Below, piece by piece: positions 23,480-34,592 of a stretch of DNA of 58,000 nucleotides. Positions within the stretch are counted from its first letter, which is position 1. Each line of letters opens with the position of its first letter. A model generated the notes under the pieces. It saw nothing but the letters and a program-made list of their open reading frames with translations, was not told the origin of the DNA and made no database searches. The stretch is from assembly GCF_030272615.1 (NCBI RefSeq), contig NC_081414.1, forward strand, positions 306,889,664 to 306,947,663, in the 5' to 3' direction. This stretch comes from Cryptomeria japonica (Eukaryota > Streptophyta > Pinopsida > Cupressales > Cupressaceae). A program made the position numbers and the translations under genes.

Positions 23480-23695
23480 CCTTTAATGGTTTCCCTTAAA
23501 GTCTTCAAACTTGATGGCTTCCTTCTATAGTCTTCTTAAGCCTTTAATGGTTTCCCTTAAAGTCTTCAAACTTGATGGCTTTAAAGTCTTCAAACTTAAT
23601 GGCTTCCCTTAAAGTCTTCTTAAGACTTTAATGGTTTTCCTTAAAGTCTTCAAGCCTTTAATGGTTTCCCTCAAAGTCTTCAAGCATTTAATGCT
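23480..23695 (+). repeat. Tandem repeat CTTTAATGGTTTCCCTTAAA in solo LTR
   Basis: Five to six imperfect units of about 40 bases combine CCTTTAATGGTTTCCCTTAA with AGTCTTCAAACTTGATGGCT. The gypsy-1 LTR does not show this expansion. Confidence 0.75.
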
Positions 23696-24321
23696 TTATC
23701 TTCCTTTTTCTCATTTAAATAAATTAATATTTATTTGAATATTTATCCAAATGCAAATTACACCATTTAATTGAAATAAATGATTTTATTTTAATTGAAA
23801 ATACCAAAATTTCTCCCACTTGCATTTTCCTACAAAATCCACTTGCATGCCTAAACCCCTTCTAGATTCTTCTAAACCCTTCCTAATTAACCTAATCCAT
23901 CCCCTAAATATTGTCACATTCCTAAGCAAATTGGAGTCACTTCTCAAAGACTCCAAAGTCTTTGAAAAGCAATTAATGCTTTGTGTGTTCAACAAATTAA
24001 CCTCTAAAGTCTTCCAAACCACTTATGGCTCTTACATGACCATTAATGGTTAATTCCACTTGCACCCATGGTTAAGGACTTTGACCCCTAACTTAACCCT
24101 CATGTAACCCATGTGTCTCTTCAAAGCATTTATTTCTTTGACTAGGGTAACCATCATGTCCCCTCAAGCATTTAATGCTCCTTATCTCTCCTCTCAAGCC
24201 TCCTCATGGTGACACTTGTCAACATGGGATTGGGTTGAAAGTCTCACATGGATTGAATATCTTTCAATCCTAACCCTTGTTAAGATTGCTCAATCTTAAC
24301 CCTTCATTTCCCCATTTCTTC

Positions 24322-24329
24322 TATAAATA
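24322..24329 (+). promoter_or_regulatory. TATA box of solo LTR
   Basis: TTCTATAAATAGAACCC is conserved with the gypsy-1 LTR (4030-4037 on the other strand). A transcript would start about 30 bases downstream and run into the 3' part of ORF-b. Confidence 0.65.
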
Positions 24330-25695
24330 GAACCCTTCTCCTCAAGCAAAGAAGGAAGCATTTAGAGTATTGTTGTTATACTAGCATTAGCATAGAGCTT
24401 TCTCATAGCATCACTATCTACACTTGCATAGCATTTGCTTATCATATTCAACTATCTTGAATCTCCATATGGCATCCATGGCTAGTGCTAAAAGCTGAGA
24501 GCTATACTCATTTGGGACTTGGAGAGGAGAGGAACAAGGGAGGAGCAACTATGAGCATCTTGATTAGCTATTTTATTCTATGTTTATATGCTTTCTATTT
24601 CATGCTTAGTATCTCTCTTGATATGCCTATTTAGGATAATCTTTTTGTTGCTAACACTAACGTTTGTTTCTTGTGCTCTTGTGTGTGTTGCCATCAAAAA
24701 ATTTTCTAATCCTTTTTGCAGAGCATCAGCTTCTATTATGTTTGACAGCTTTAGAAGAAAGCATCACAATGACAAGCAATTGTTACCAAAGGAGGTTGAT
24801 AGGATCTTTATAGGTTCATGGTATGATCCAAAGCAGAAAGCCTTGTTACTATGGGCTCTATATCCAAGAGATAAGAGACCCCTACTGGTAGACATAGATG
24901 AAGCATTTGGCCACCTCATGATCCATCAAGTTGGAAAAACAAACCCTAGGATCACTACCCAGTTAAACCTCAATGTTGCAAAGATAAACAAAGAACAAGT
25001 TGAGTTCTTAGTGAGGGAAAACCAAACTATCAAAGGCCTTTATGAGAAAGCACATGAAGAGAAACAATATTGGTAGGATAAGGCATTACAGTTGGAATCA
25101 GCCCCACAGATTACAGAGGTTGGAATTGCTACTTATGAAATTGATAAATGTATACTTGAAACAATCCAAGATGCGACATATTGGAGGTATAAGAGCGAGA
25201 AGGGGAATAGATTGCTCAAAGTTGCACAGGCTCGCAGCTGTCAATCTTGGTGATGATATAGTTGATGCTCGTTTTAAGGTTATGGTAAAGTATTCTAAAT
25301 AATTTTGGAAGATGCACACTGGTACCATAAAAGCATACACAAAGCATATGAGGTTGCATGAATGGATCCATGAATTCATGACCACTCACAACTCTATGAC
25401 TCCAGAGGATAAGAATGAAGTAGATACCCTGCTCAAGGCACACAATGAATTCGGGGACAAGTTGAAAAATGCCATCCAATTCCTAGAGAATGAATAATTG
25501 ATCCAATTGCCAGCCATGTTTCGTGATGGATAACTCATGTTCTTAGGAGACTGACAACTTGAATTTAAAGGTATCATGAGTAGAGCCAAAGGATGAGTCG
25601 ATGAGGATGGGGGTCTAGCTCCATATGTGATCCGAATGATAGAGAGACCTTATACCATGGAGAGTGCAATGAAGAAATGGACCTCAAACTTCTAG

Positions 25696-26031
25696 TGTTA
25701 CTAGGATGATGATTATATCAATCATATTGGCATACTTAATATGTTTATGTCTAAGTTTAACAAATGATAGTTGTTTAGTTCGAAAGGGGTGCACCCCTCA
25801 TTTTAAAAGACTCGTGATTCTCATATATATGAGAAGGTATTGTAATACTAGTCATCATCCGATAGGTTTAGATCTCTGCAAGAATTTATCAAGACTTTTT
25901 TAATGAAATATAATAGAATTTTCTTTCTTTTGTGCAAGCTATAGAACATAATGTCACGGGTATCAATTCTTTGTGATATTATCTACAATAGATAAGGTTG
26001 CTTGAATTTCTGGGTGTGAAATGTTGGTGAA
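25696..26031. other. Noncoding stretch after ORF-b
   Basis: AT-rich sequence follows the ORF-b stop and contains no frame with a recognisable motif. It may be the 3' untranslated part of ORF-b. It ends with GTGAA (26027-26031) directly before the gypsy-2 LTR. Confidence 0.4.
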
Positions 26032-26934
26032 TGTAATGTCCCTTCTTATGAATTCTTAAGAATAAGAAATTATTTAATCACAGATGACTTCATTTTTCAA
26101 GTAATTAACTCAGAACCTTCATGAGAACTGATATATACAATTGTAGTTACCACTTACAATAAGAATGATGGTTATTGTTTATGGTAAAAATAGAAACAAC
26201 AATATTGAAAGACTAAAATGGATTCAACCACAAAAACCCTAGCCTAACAACAACAAAGATCCACCATAATAAATGAAGATTGCCTAAGACAATGCAAATC
26301 AAATGAAATAACAAATATTATACCATCACATGTCCAATAGGTTTTGAATCTCCATTGATCTTGCTTGATATATTTTCTCTCAGATTTTATGTGTGCACAA
26401 GAGCTAAACAAAGAACAGAAATATGGCTGCAAGTAGGTTTCATTGAATATAAAAGTTCAAATGCTAGAATGCATGAAGGGATTGATAATGAAGGAAGTAT
26501 CTCCTTATATAGAATACACTATAAGAAATGGAGGGATAAGATTGAGAGGTGTAAAAGATAGATGGTCAGCTAGGATTAGAGGGTAGGTAGAGAAAATAAG
26601 AAAATAATGAGAGGGTAGGTAGTGTAGGAATTAAGAGATGAATGAAATGTGTCATAGGTAGAAAAGGCTAATGAATTAATTAAATAAATAAATATTTATT
26701 TAATTAATAGAGGAAGTGGAATCAATTAAATAAATAAAAGTATTTATTTAATTTAAGAAAAATGATTATTTAAATAAATAAAAGTATTTATTTAAATGAG
26801 AAATAAGGCTAGAAGAGGATAAATGAAAGAATTAAATAAATAAAGATCCATTTAATTAATAGAATAATTAAGCTAAAATAATTAAATAAATAAAGATTTA
26901 TTTAGTTAACAGAGGACAATTTTAGGTGTCTACA
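26032..26934 (-). repeat. gypsy-2 3' LTR
   Basis: On the minus strand it starts TGTAGACACCTAAAATTGTC next to a polypurine tract, resembles the gypsy-1 family start (TGTAGTCACATAAATTTGTC), has the same TTAATTAAATAAAT-rich outer part, a TATA box, and an apparent end GGGACATTACA at 26032. Length is 903 bases if that end is right. The five bases outside are GTGAA. Confidence 0.7.
26505..26511 (-). promoter_or_regulatory. TATA box of gypsy-2 LTR
   Basis: The minus strand reads TCTATATAAGGAGATAC, about 430 bases from the LTR start, at a place comparable to the TATA boxes of the gypsy-1 family. Confidence 0.6.
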
Positions 26935-26953
26935 CTTTTCCCCTCTTTGTGAC
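26935..26953 (-). promoter_or_regulatory. gypsy-2 polypurine tract
   Basis: The minus strand reads GTCACAAAGAGGGGAAAAG directly before the LTR start TGTAGACACC. This fixes the strand and the 3' end of the element. Confidence 0.8.
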
Positions 26954-27429
26954 AATGCAAGTCATCGCGTTGTTTCAAAGAAGATAAGATGAACTAATAC
27001 AAAGTTGCCCCAAGATGGGAATGATATGTCCCCTCGAGAGATTGGATGAAAATTCCTGAAAAAGATCTCAAAAAATCTCTCGATAAGAAAGAAAGGCTAG
27101 AATGAACTGACTGGATAGGATATAGTGACAAAGTCACGGGATAAAGAAGACTTACCTGGGAGACTAGGGCTAGGGTAGTCTATAAGATAGACTACGAGGG
27201 AAAACATCCTCATTGTCATCCACACACCTAAGAGATCAAAGTGTAGAGAAAGTGGAGAGTAGTCAATAGTCAACAACGATGGCATTGGTGCATAGATTCG
27301 ATCGCGTTCACCCATATCAGAGGCCAATAGATGGAGGAGAGTCAGTAAGTACCACAAAACCTCCTTGTACCTTGTTGCATTAATTGTTGTCATAAATGCA
27401 TGTCAGGTAGTGTAATAAATACACTTTAG
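26954..27429. other. gypsy-2 3' noncoding stretch
   Basis: This lies between the polypurine tract and the short-word array. No frame with a recognisable motif is present on either strand. A G-run of about nine bases lies near 27460. Confidence 0.4.
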
Positions 27430-27720
27430 GTATGTTGCAAAAAATGTCAAGCCGAAGGGGGGGGGGAAATGCTAAGGTGTGTCTATGTTGGTGCTAGGTG
27501 GGTCTGGGTAGGCTAGGCACGTCTACATTGGTGTCGAGCGTATCTATGGTTTCAATAGCATCTATGTTCAATGCGAGCATTTCTATGCATTTTAGGTGCA
27601 TTTATGTAGGACAGACGCATCTATGCCTAATAGAGGCACATCTGTGTGATTCAGGCGCGTCTGTGTAGAGAAGGCACATTTGTGAAGTATGCAAGTGCAT
27701 TTATGTCTTCAAGGTCAAAT
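27430..27720. repeat. Short-word array, core GCATCTATG
   Basis: About twelve copies of GCATCTATG, GCGTCTGTG, GCATTTATG and similar words are spaced about 20-30 bases apart. The complementary word CATAGATGCG, with variants CACAGATGTG and CAAAGACGCA, recurs at 48440-48620 in the leader of the same element. Confidence 0.6.
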
Positions 27721-28290
27721 CAACAATTTTATGATAAACATACAATGTTGAATGGATAAGTTGCTGAGAGGATACACTCAAGAAGGTCCTATAGGGAAGA
27801 CTAGGGTAGTAGATAAGGCTAGGATTGACAATTCTATGATAGAACATACATTGCCAATCCATAAACTACTCAAGAGGATACACTCAAGCAGAGGCCCTAG
27901 GATAGGATAGATCGAGGCACTTTGTGATGAACAGGGAGTACTAAGAGAAATTGACAATTCTATGATAGAACATACGTTGCCAATTGGATAAGGCTAGAAT
28001 TGACAATTATGTGATAGAACATACGTTGCCAATTAGATAAGCTACTCAAGAGGATACACTCAAGCAGGTGCCCTAAAAGATAGGATCAAAGAAGAACTTT
28101 GTGATGAACAGGGAGTACCACTAGGATAAAAAGCAACACTTTGCGATGAATAGGGAGTACTACTAGGATAAAAAGAAACACTTTATGATGAAGAGGGAGT
28201 ACCACTAGGATAGAGTTCCATATGATAGATATAAGCACTACGATAAAAAGCAGCACTTTGTGATGAACAAGGAATGGCACTAGGATTGAC
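27720..28290. repeat. Two interleaved repeat families upstream of the PMD gene
   Basis: Family one: TGACAATTCTATGATAGAAC, CATACATTGCCAAT and CAAGAGGATACACTCAAGCA recur three to four times at 27720-28080. Family two: units of about 42 bases with CACTTTGTGATGAACAGGGA, GTACCACTAGGATAAAAAGC recur about four times at 28095-28280, with an earlier copy near 27910. The frames across them simply reflect the repetition. Confidence 0.75.
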
Positions 28291-28339
28291 ATAGTTGATT
28301 TTCTTGACTGTAGGAGGACCTAATGATGCTGGAGTCATG

Positions 28340-30143
28340 GGAGAGATTTCCTTCGACTCGGATTTTATGACCAAAGTTGACACTCAAGGATAGAGCAGCA
28401 GTGGAGGCTATGGGACTGCGATACATTATGTATGTGCCTGAGTTTTGAGTGAACATGTGATTGTTGAATGCATTAGCTAAGAGATGGCACTCAGAGACTT
28501 GCACTTTTGATTTGCCGATGGGTGAGATGACAGTCACCTTAGAGGATGTATATAGGATACTACAAATACCAATCAATGGGAAGCTGGTTCCTTATGATCA
28601 AGATAGAGAAAGGGATGCACTGAGACAAGTGTTTCAGGATCCAGGACTAGAGATGAGGGCTGGACATGTGTCTTGGGACACTATGATAGCTACAGGATTG
28701 GTGCTACTAGTAGTGATGGTAGGAGTTATCATTGGATTCCTCTGTCCGGATAGGGCGACACGAGGGTTGGCAGTGGGATGGGGGAGGACTCTAGAGACAT
28801 TGGTGACTGAGCACACCAGGTTTGCATGGGGGTCATGTCTACTGGCACACTTATATTATGAGCTACATTAGTTTGTGTACCATGGATCAGAAGGATTAGG
28901 ATACTGAGTGACATTGTTGCAGGTATGGGCATATGAGCATCTTCTAGTTACACATCCGATACACTTTAGAGGAAGATTACTTCTCAGCCATGGATTGGGA
29001 GGTTGGAGTATCAACACATGTTTATTGATGTGATAGAGTCAATATGGTATGGAGGCCATACTTAGACTATGAGGAGTGGGAGGATGATGCAGTGGAGCTG
29101 GCATATGTGTTGAGGAGTAGGTATCTGATAGGGAGGACACTAGATGTGATTGAGAGGCAGTTGATAGACATGGTGTGTATGTAGTTTCATAGGATACAGT
29201 GGATGCCACAGGGTTCAGGGATGTATGCATGGATGATGATGGATTAGGTGCATTTGGGTCGATTATTGTCTTATGATCAGGCAGTGACACGGCTACAGGA
29301 GATGGTTCCCATGCCTTGGGACATATAGGTATATGTGGAGGATGCAAGGATGGATGTAGAGTATATTGCATACTGGGAAGAGCATCCATTCCCATGGCTA
29401 ATGGATCCAGGGGAGCTGATAGAGGGAGACGGTGGAGGTGATGGAGATGATAGTGGAGATGGTAGAGGTAGAGGTGGGGTGTAGTTATAGAGAGGAGAGT
29501 GGCTGAGACAACACTGAGGGTAGAGAGGAGAGATAGATGCATGTAGTGAGGGGTAGAGGTGGATTATCATTATAGATGCCAGCAACATAGTTCCCAGATA
29601 GGTACAGGGATGGGGATAGGGATAGAAGTAGCCACAGGGATAGGGGGAGGAGGGAGGAGAGGAGGAGGATGAGCTACTATCCTTGAGGGAGATCTACCAA
29701 GTACAGGCAGATGAGATCCAAGATCTAGAGAGGGATGAACCTAGGCTCAAGAGACACCTGAGGGACACTGAGCGAGAGAGAGAGATCGGGTTATTCAGTG
29801 CTATATGGAGGCTAAGACAACATTGAGGGTAGGGAGGCAGGTAGCAGAGGATACAAGGGCCAAATATGCGTATGTTCTACAGGGAGGGGAGGAGATAGCT
29901 TACTAGCAAGACCTTTACTATAGAGTGGTGCCACTAGATTAGCAGGCTAGGAGCTTCAAGAGACTATCGTGGATGATGACAATCACAAGAGGGAGAGACA
30001 GGAGACATACATCTAGCGGTGGGGTCATGGGTCCTCCACTACCACCAAACAGAGGGGGTAGGAGAGATGATCCTGGGGCGGGTCCTTCTAGGACTCAAAC
30101 TCCATCGAGGCCAGCCGGATCCGAGGGAGGGAGTTCATCATAG
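28340..30143 (+). pseudogene. Plant mobile domain (PMD) protein gene, antisense inside gypsy-2
   Basis: The plus strand, opposite to the element, encodes a protein with the PMD signature: ALAKRWHSETCTFDLPMGEM, TVTLEDVYRILQIPINGK, GLAVGWGRTLETLVTEHTRF and CLLAHLYYEL. After a stop come VTLLQVWAYEHLLVTHPIHF, VWRPYLDYEEWEDDAVELAY, DVIERQLIDMV and PFPWLMDPGELIEGDGG, then an arginine/glycine-rich tail ending at TAG 30141-30143 (SRPAGSEGGSSS). Stops and at least one frameshift break it. PMD proteins occur as host genes (MAIN type in Arabidopsis) and inside transposons. The true start upstream of 28461 is unclear. It lies between integrase and 3' LTR, the place of the antisense extra gene in Tat elements. 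Expected location is nuclear, by analogy. Confidence 0.75.
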
Positions 30144-31628
30144 CCTTAGAGGGCTCCCTATGTATCAGTTTTGTACCATTTTTTATGATGACACCTTCGG
30201 GTGATTTTAGACATATGTATTTTGACATCATTGTATCATGACACTTGTGATTTTTTAGATATATATATGAGATGATTCATCTTTGTGGTAGCTATATGCA
30301 TGTGTACCTATGTGATGTGATGCATGATTCTATGTGATGCTTGATTCTATATGATGCTTATGATATGGATGCAAATATGTACATGATGAAATGCAATATT
30401 TTTTTATTCTTTTATGTTTTTCATATGTTATGTATGATGCAAATGTGAATGTATGCAATGCAGATGAATATGATAATGTACAGGATGTGATGTAATTTTG
30501 ATATCTATATGTATGTATGAAATAATAATATGTTAACATGTGATGATGTAGGTGCAAACTACATGAAATGCATATATTTTTGGTGTGTCATTATACTCGG
30601 TCATGCAATAACGGGATACATGGACTCAGGAGGGATGATGAAGTTCAATCAAGAAAGGGGGATGGAAGATAGAAGATATGGAAGTGAAAGAGGTTCTTGT
30701 GCTATTATCATCATTGATCTTTACTATGGCAAATAGGTTATGACAATCTAGGTATATGTACGACCCAGTAAGTCATTGTACCTGTTTGCATGGAGATCAA
30801 ATAGTAATAAACAAGGAATTCCCCAGTTCACACTAGACTCACAATGTCCTCATATCCTTGGACAATTCATAGCATTACTAAGAGACAATTCACAAACAAC
30901 AAATAAAATAGGTGATGATATACCATCCTTTCCTTTCTAGTCAAAGACATCCTAAAGATAAAATCTCTAGTCAGAGACATCCCGAAAAAGATAAAAGACA
31001 TGTCACCAAAAGATAAAATCAAAAGAAAACCAAGACTCGACACCAAAATTCACTGTAGTCCTCAAGTTTAGAGTCTCTTGTCACTTGTATAAGTTTATTT
31101 GATTGTGGTCACAATTTTTACTTTCACAAAAGGATAGATAGCATTGAACCATAATGTTGTCGGAGTCTGTTGAAAGATTTGATTTGTTGAAGCCCATTGC
31201 TATTGTGTCTCATCTGAAACTGATAATTTATTGCAGAGAAGACAAAAAATTATTGTGGATATATGATGCAAGTGTTGCTTTATTGTGTATTGTGTGTGGA
31301 TAGACTGGAGAAAACAGGAAGAAACTATACTCCTCAGAACTTGTGATGCTCTTAGTTCCACACCCATCACTAGACGTAGGATTTGTCTTAGCCATAGATA
31401 GGAGTAGATTTATTATGGATGGAAAGATTGTGAGTGTGTATAAAATTAAAGGATGGAATGGAATCCTAAAGAGGGAGGATAAATGTCTCTATGCACGGTG
31501 CTAGTAACTTGGTTTTCACCGTTGGACGAATTTATTTCTCTTTACTTTTTTTTTTCGCCTTTTTAATTTTTTTATATTTTTTATTTTTTGATTTTTTTTG
31601 TATTTTTGAATTAGGATACTCTAAAGAG
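30144..31628. other. gypsy-2 spacer between PMD gene and integrase
   Basis: No supported gene lies here. At 30240-30540 the sequence is low-complexity with ATGATG, TGTGATG and TATGATGC words. At 30940-31060 AAAGATAAAATC words recur. A T-rich run with TTTTTTTATTTTTTG lies near 31540-31610. The stretch separates two convergent genes. Confidence 0.45.
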
Positions 31629-33005
31629 CTATGTGTAAAATCCGTGAAGGTTAATTATGTTGATAGGATCCTCCAAAGGTTTTCCCTCTAGGGTTGAGAG
31701 TTGAGATGCACCAGATCCATAGGCTGTTGTGATGATGTAAGGACCAAGCCAGTTTGGTTCGAACTTACCCTTCTTCTCTCTTTCTTGCTGATTTTTGGGT
31801 TTTTTTTTTAGAACCAAGTCACCTACCTCAAATGTATGAGGCTTTACCTTGTGATTGTAACTTTGACTCATTCATTGTTGATAAGCCCTAAGATGATTAA
31901 AAGCAGTTTGTCTTCGTTCATCCAATAGTTCTAGTTATTGTAAGTGAGAGACCCTGTAGTTTTCATCACTGATATTGTTATGAAAAGAGACTCGTAAAGA
32001 TGGTAAGTCAACATCAATAGGAAAGATAGCTTCAGTGCCATAGACAAGTGAATAAGGTGTGGCTCCTGTAGGTGTGCAATAAGCCCAAAGTGTGGGATTA
32101 AGTTGGATATGCCAATTTGAGCCAACATCATTGACTGTCTTTTTGAGGATTTTAATAATAGTTTTATTAGACACCTCATCTTGACCATTACCTTGGGGGT
32201 AATAGGGAGTGGAGAAATGATGAGTAATATGGAAGTGATCACAAAGTTCACGAACATCCTAGTTTTTGAAGGGATGTCCATTGTCAGTGATGATGGAAAG
32301 AGGAATACCGTACTAGCAAATGATATAGTTGAGAATGAATGTAGCAATCAGTTTTCCAGTGACTTGTGTAAGAGGCACAACTTCAATCCATTTTGTGAAA
32401 TACTCTGTGGCAGTGATAATGAATTTGTGACCATTGGAAGGAGGGTGAATCTTGCCTATGAGATTGAATCCCCACTGACAAAAGGGCGAAGGAGTCACAA
32501 TCGGTTGAAGTTCTTGTGTTGGTGCATGAATAAGGTCTCCATGATTCTGACATTGCTTACATTTCTTGACAAACTAATATGAATCTTTTTCCATATTGGG
32601 CCAGTAATATCCAGACGTGATGAGTTTCTTGGCTAAGATAGGACCAGTAGAATGTGGACCACATATCCCTTCATGAACTTTGTGTAATGCAATCTGAGCT
32701 TTGTCCCTTTCTAAGCATCTAAGTAGAGTGCCATCTAGACCTCAATGGTATAGGATATCAGCTAAAATGACGTATCTGGAAGATTGGTGAATGAAACTAT
32801 GACGTTGGTTGTTGGATAAGTCAGGAGGAAGGGTGTTGTTATGAAGGTATGTGAAAATGGAACCATATAACTGGGAATTAGGACCAACGATGTATATCAT
32901 CTCAGTAGGAGTGAACTCATACGAGGGAACCAAAAGGTTATCCACTAAGAACTCATAGCGGATTTCATTCTGCAATAGATCGATCAATGAAGCAATAATA
33001 GCCAT
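31629..33005 (-). pseudogene. gypsy-2 integrase, broken
   Basis: Integrase joins element DNA to the chromosome. From right to left: a zinc-binding part with KVHEGICGPH and CKQCQNHG (HHCC), the catalytic core with WGFNLIGKIHPPS, YFTKWIEVVPL, IITDNGHPF and YYPQGNGQDEVSN, and the C-terminal part with FEVGDLVLKK and NWLGPYIITTAYGSGA, ending at 31629. In the first catalytic position the codon is AAT, so the aspartate usual in DLIG is an asparagine. The second aspartate (TDNG) and the glutamate (GQDE) are present. Several stops interrupt the frame. Confidence 0.85.
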
Positions 33006-33974
33006 GGCATCTGTAGCTCAATTCTACTCTCTTGGTATCTGCTCAAAGGTTAACTTCATGAAATGTTGCTTGCAGTCATCTACCATTTTCTTGTAAGGCA
33101 TTATTTTTTCATCCTTTGTTTGGTAGTCATCGGTTTCCTGATGAATTACTAGTTGAGAGTCCCCAAAAATATGAAGTTCCTGGATCTTCCACTAAACTAC
33201 AATCGATAATCCAGTTGTTAATGCCTCATATTCTACTATGTTATTAGTGCAAGGAAATGAGAATTGATATGATTTTGGAATGGAATCCCCTTGAGGTGTG
33301 ATAAAGCAGATGCCAGCTCCTGCACCATGCTGTGTGTATGAGTTGTCAAAGTATAGTAGCCAAGGCTTTGTGTGTGTTACTGTCAAGATGTAATCATCTG
33401 GAAATTTTGAAATTAGAGGAGCATCATCTACCATGGGTGCATCTGATAATTGATCTGCGATAGCTTGTCCCTTTATTGGTTTTATATCCACATACTCAAT
33501 GTCAAATTCACTCAAGAGCATCACCCATTTGGCTAGTCTGCCAGTAAGTGTCACCTTATTGAGAAGGTATTTTAATGGATCGATCCTTGTGACCAACTTT
33601 GTTTTATGAGTTAGCATGTAATGTCGTAATTTCTATGAAGAAAAAACCACGGTGAGATATGCACGCTCAATTGGTGTGTAGTTTATCTCATAACAAACCA
33701 AAGTACGACTGATGTAATATACTACATTTTCTTAGCCCTTGGCATCTTGTTGTGCAAAGAGTTCCCCCAATGCTATCGATGTAGCTGATATGTAGAGTAA
33801 TAGGGGTTGTTTTGGGACTGCTTGCATCAAGACTGGTGGATTTAGAAGATAATCTTTCAGTATCTGAAAAGCCTATTGATAGTTATCATCCCATTTGAAT
33901 TTGATGTTTTTGTGTAGCAAGTGTTGAGAAGGATGACATTTATCTGAAAGTTTTGCTATGAACCATCATAAAGA
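33006..33974 (-). pseudogene. gypsy-2 RNase H and second RNase H
   Basis: The first RNase H remnant (about 33960-33600) shows YYISRTL and KLRHYML, followed by GRLAKWVMLLSEFDIEYVDI. The second domain (about 33400-33010) shows LLYFDNSYTQHGAGAGICFI, NNIVEYEAL, IFGDSQLVI and a final aspartate in TDAMA, giving the acidic residues of an active RNase H fold. Two such domains in a row are diagnostic of Tat-group gypsy elements. Stops lie at about 33190 and 33620. Confidence 0.8.
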
Positions 33975-34592
33975 TCAAAGTTGACTGATATTCTTTGGTG
34001 ATGGCATTTCTAGGATCACTTTGACTTTTGCTGGATCAACCTCAATTCCTCTTTCTGACACAATGAATCCTAGAAGCTTCTTGGAGGTTACTCCAAAGAC
34101 ACATTTCTTGGGGTTAAGTATTACCTTGTAGTTTTCCAACCGATCAAAAATGACTGAAAGGATGTCCAAATGTGTATATCTGTCTATTGATTTTCCCAAG
34201 AGGTCATCAAAATAATCTTCTACAATTACATGCATGAGATCATGAAAGATAGTAGTCATGGCTCATTGGTATATAGCACTTGCATTCATTAGCCCGAAGG
34301 GCGTGACATTCCAACAGAAAGTCCCCTAAGGACAAGTGAATGTTGTTTTGTGTTGATCCTCAGATGTGATTTTTATTTGATTGTAGCCAGAGAATCTGTC
34401 CATCAAAGTTTACATCACATGACCTTCTATGAGATCTTCGATCAGGTCGATGTTGGGCAATGGAAAGTCATCCTTAGGACAAGCTTTGTTAATGTCTCTG
34501 AAATCTGTGCATATTTTGATGTTGCGATCCGACTTACTAACTGGTACCAAGTTGGAGATCCATTTAGGATAATCAATTAGGTGTATGAATCC
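33975..34592 (-). pseudogene. gypsy-2 reverse transcriptase, main part
   Basis: Reading leftwards from the copia-C insertion: PKWISNLVPVSKSDRNIKIC, TDFRDINKACPKDDFPLPNI, DRFSGYNQIKI and TTFTCP, then VIVEDYFDDLLGKS, the catalytic motif as YFDD. VILNPKKCVFGVTSKKLLGF, IVSERGIEVDPAKVKVILEM and PSPKN follow. Stops interrupt at several points. The N-terminal part lies beyond copia-C at 41739-41960. Confidence 0.85.

Larger units (their letters stand above)
22910..24728 (+). mobile_element. Solo LTR of the gypsy-1 family in ORF-b
   Basis: It runs from TGTAGTCACATAAATTTGTC to GCAGAGCATCA, 1819 bases, flanked by GCTTC on both sides (22905-22909 and 24729-24733). Removing it with one GCTTC rejoins the ORF-b frame exactly. 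Its sequence matches the gypsy-1 LTR at 3535-4968 in opposite orientation. It is 385 bases longer, mostly from two internal tandem repeats. No primer site or internal region follows the LTR end, which supports a solo LTR left by recombination. Confidence 0.92.
16187..25695 (+). pseudogene. ORF-b: large non-pol frame of unknown function, split by two solo LTRs
   Basis: A frame begins with ATG at 16187 (MGALSSRKAKTKKNKEPRP) and ends with TAG at 25693-25695. Discounting the two insertions and their duplicated 5 bases leaves 3087 bases, exactly 1029 codons, though stops and at least two internal shifts are present. The pieces include VELIIALVDRYDPQMQTICN, LLPITKTYIEQVFSLEWGHE, YASYLARSINHGLEKLKGD, FRYYSHLMYMLLYIGQDIG and, after the second insertion, ASIMFDSFRRKHHNDKQLLP and LYPRDKRPLLVDIDEAFGHL. 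The family was not identified. Two stretches resemble ORF-a in pattern. No transposase or pol motif was seen. It may be a host gene or a gene carried by a lost element. Confidence 0.6.

Noticed and set aside
24588-24728. A hydrophobic N-terminus that looks like a signal peptide in front of the ORF-b segment
   Set aside because: These residues are encoded by the end of the solo LTR, which only happens to be open and in frame with ORF-b; the LTR end and GCTTC duplication fall inside the frame.
27097-27393. 98-codon minus-strand open frame
   Set aside because: No recognisable motif; lies in the gypsy-2 3' noncoding region and lacks any supporting context.
28086-28292. Repetitive hydrophobic minus-strand frame that could be a membrane protein
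   Set aside because: It is produced by the 42-base repeat and has no start context or homologous feature.
29039-29588. Long minus-strand open frames opposite the PMD gene
   Set aside because: Proline/serine/histidine-rich shadows of the arginine/glycine-rich coding strand; the PMD motifs are on the plus strand.
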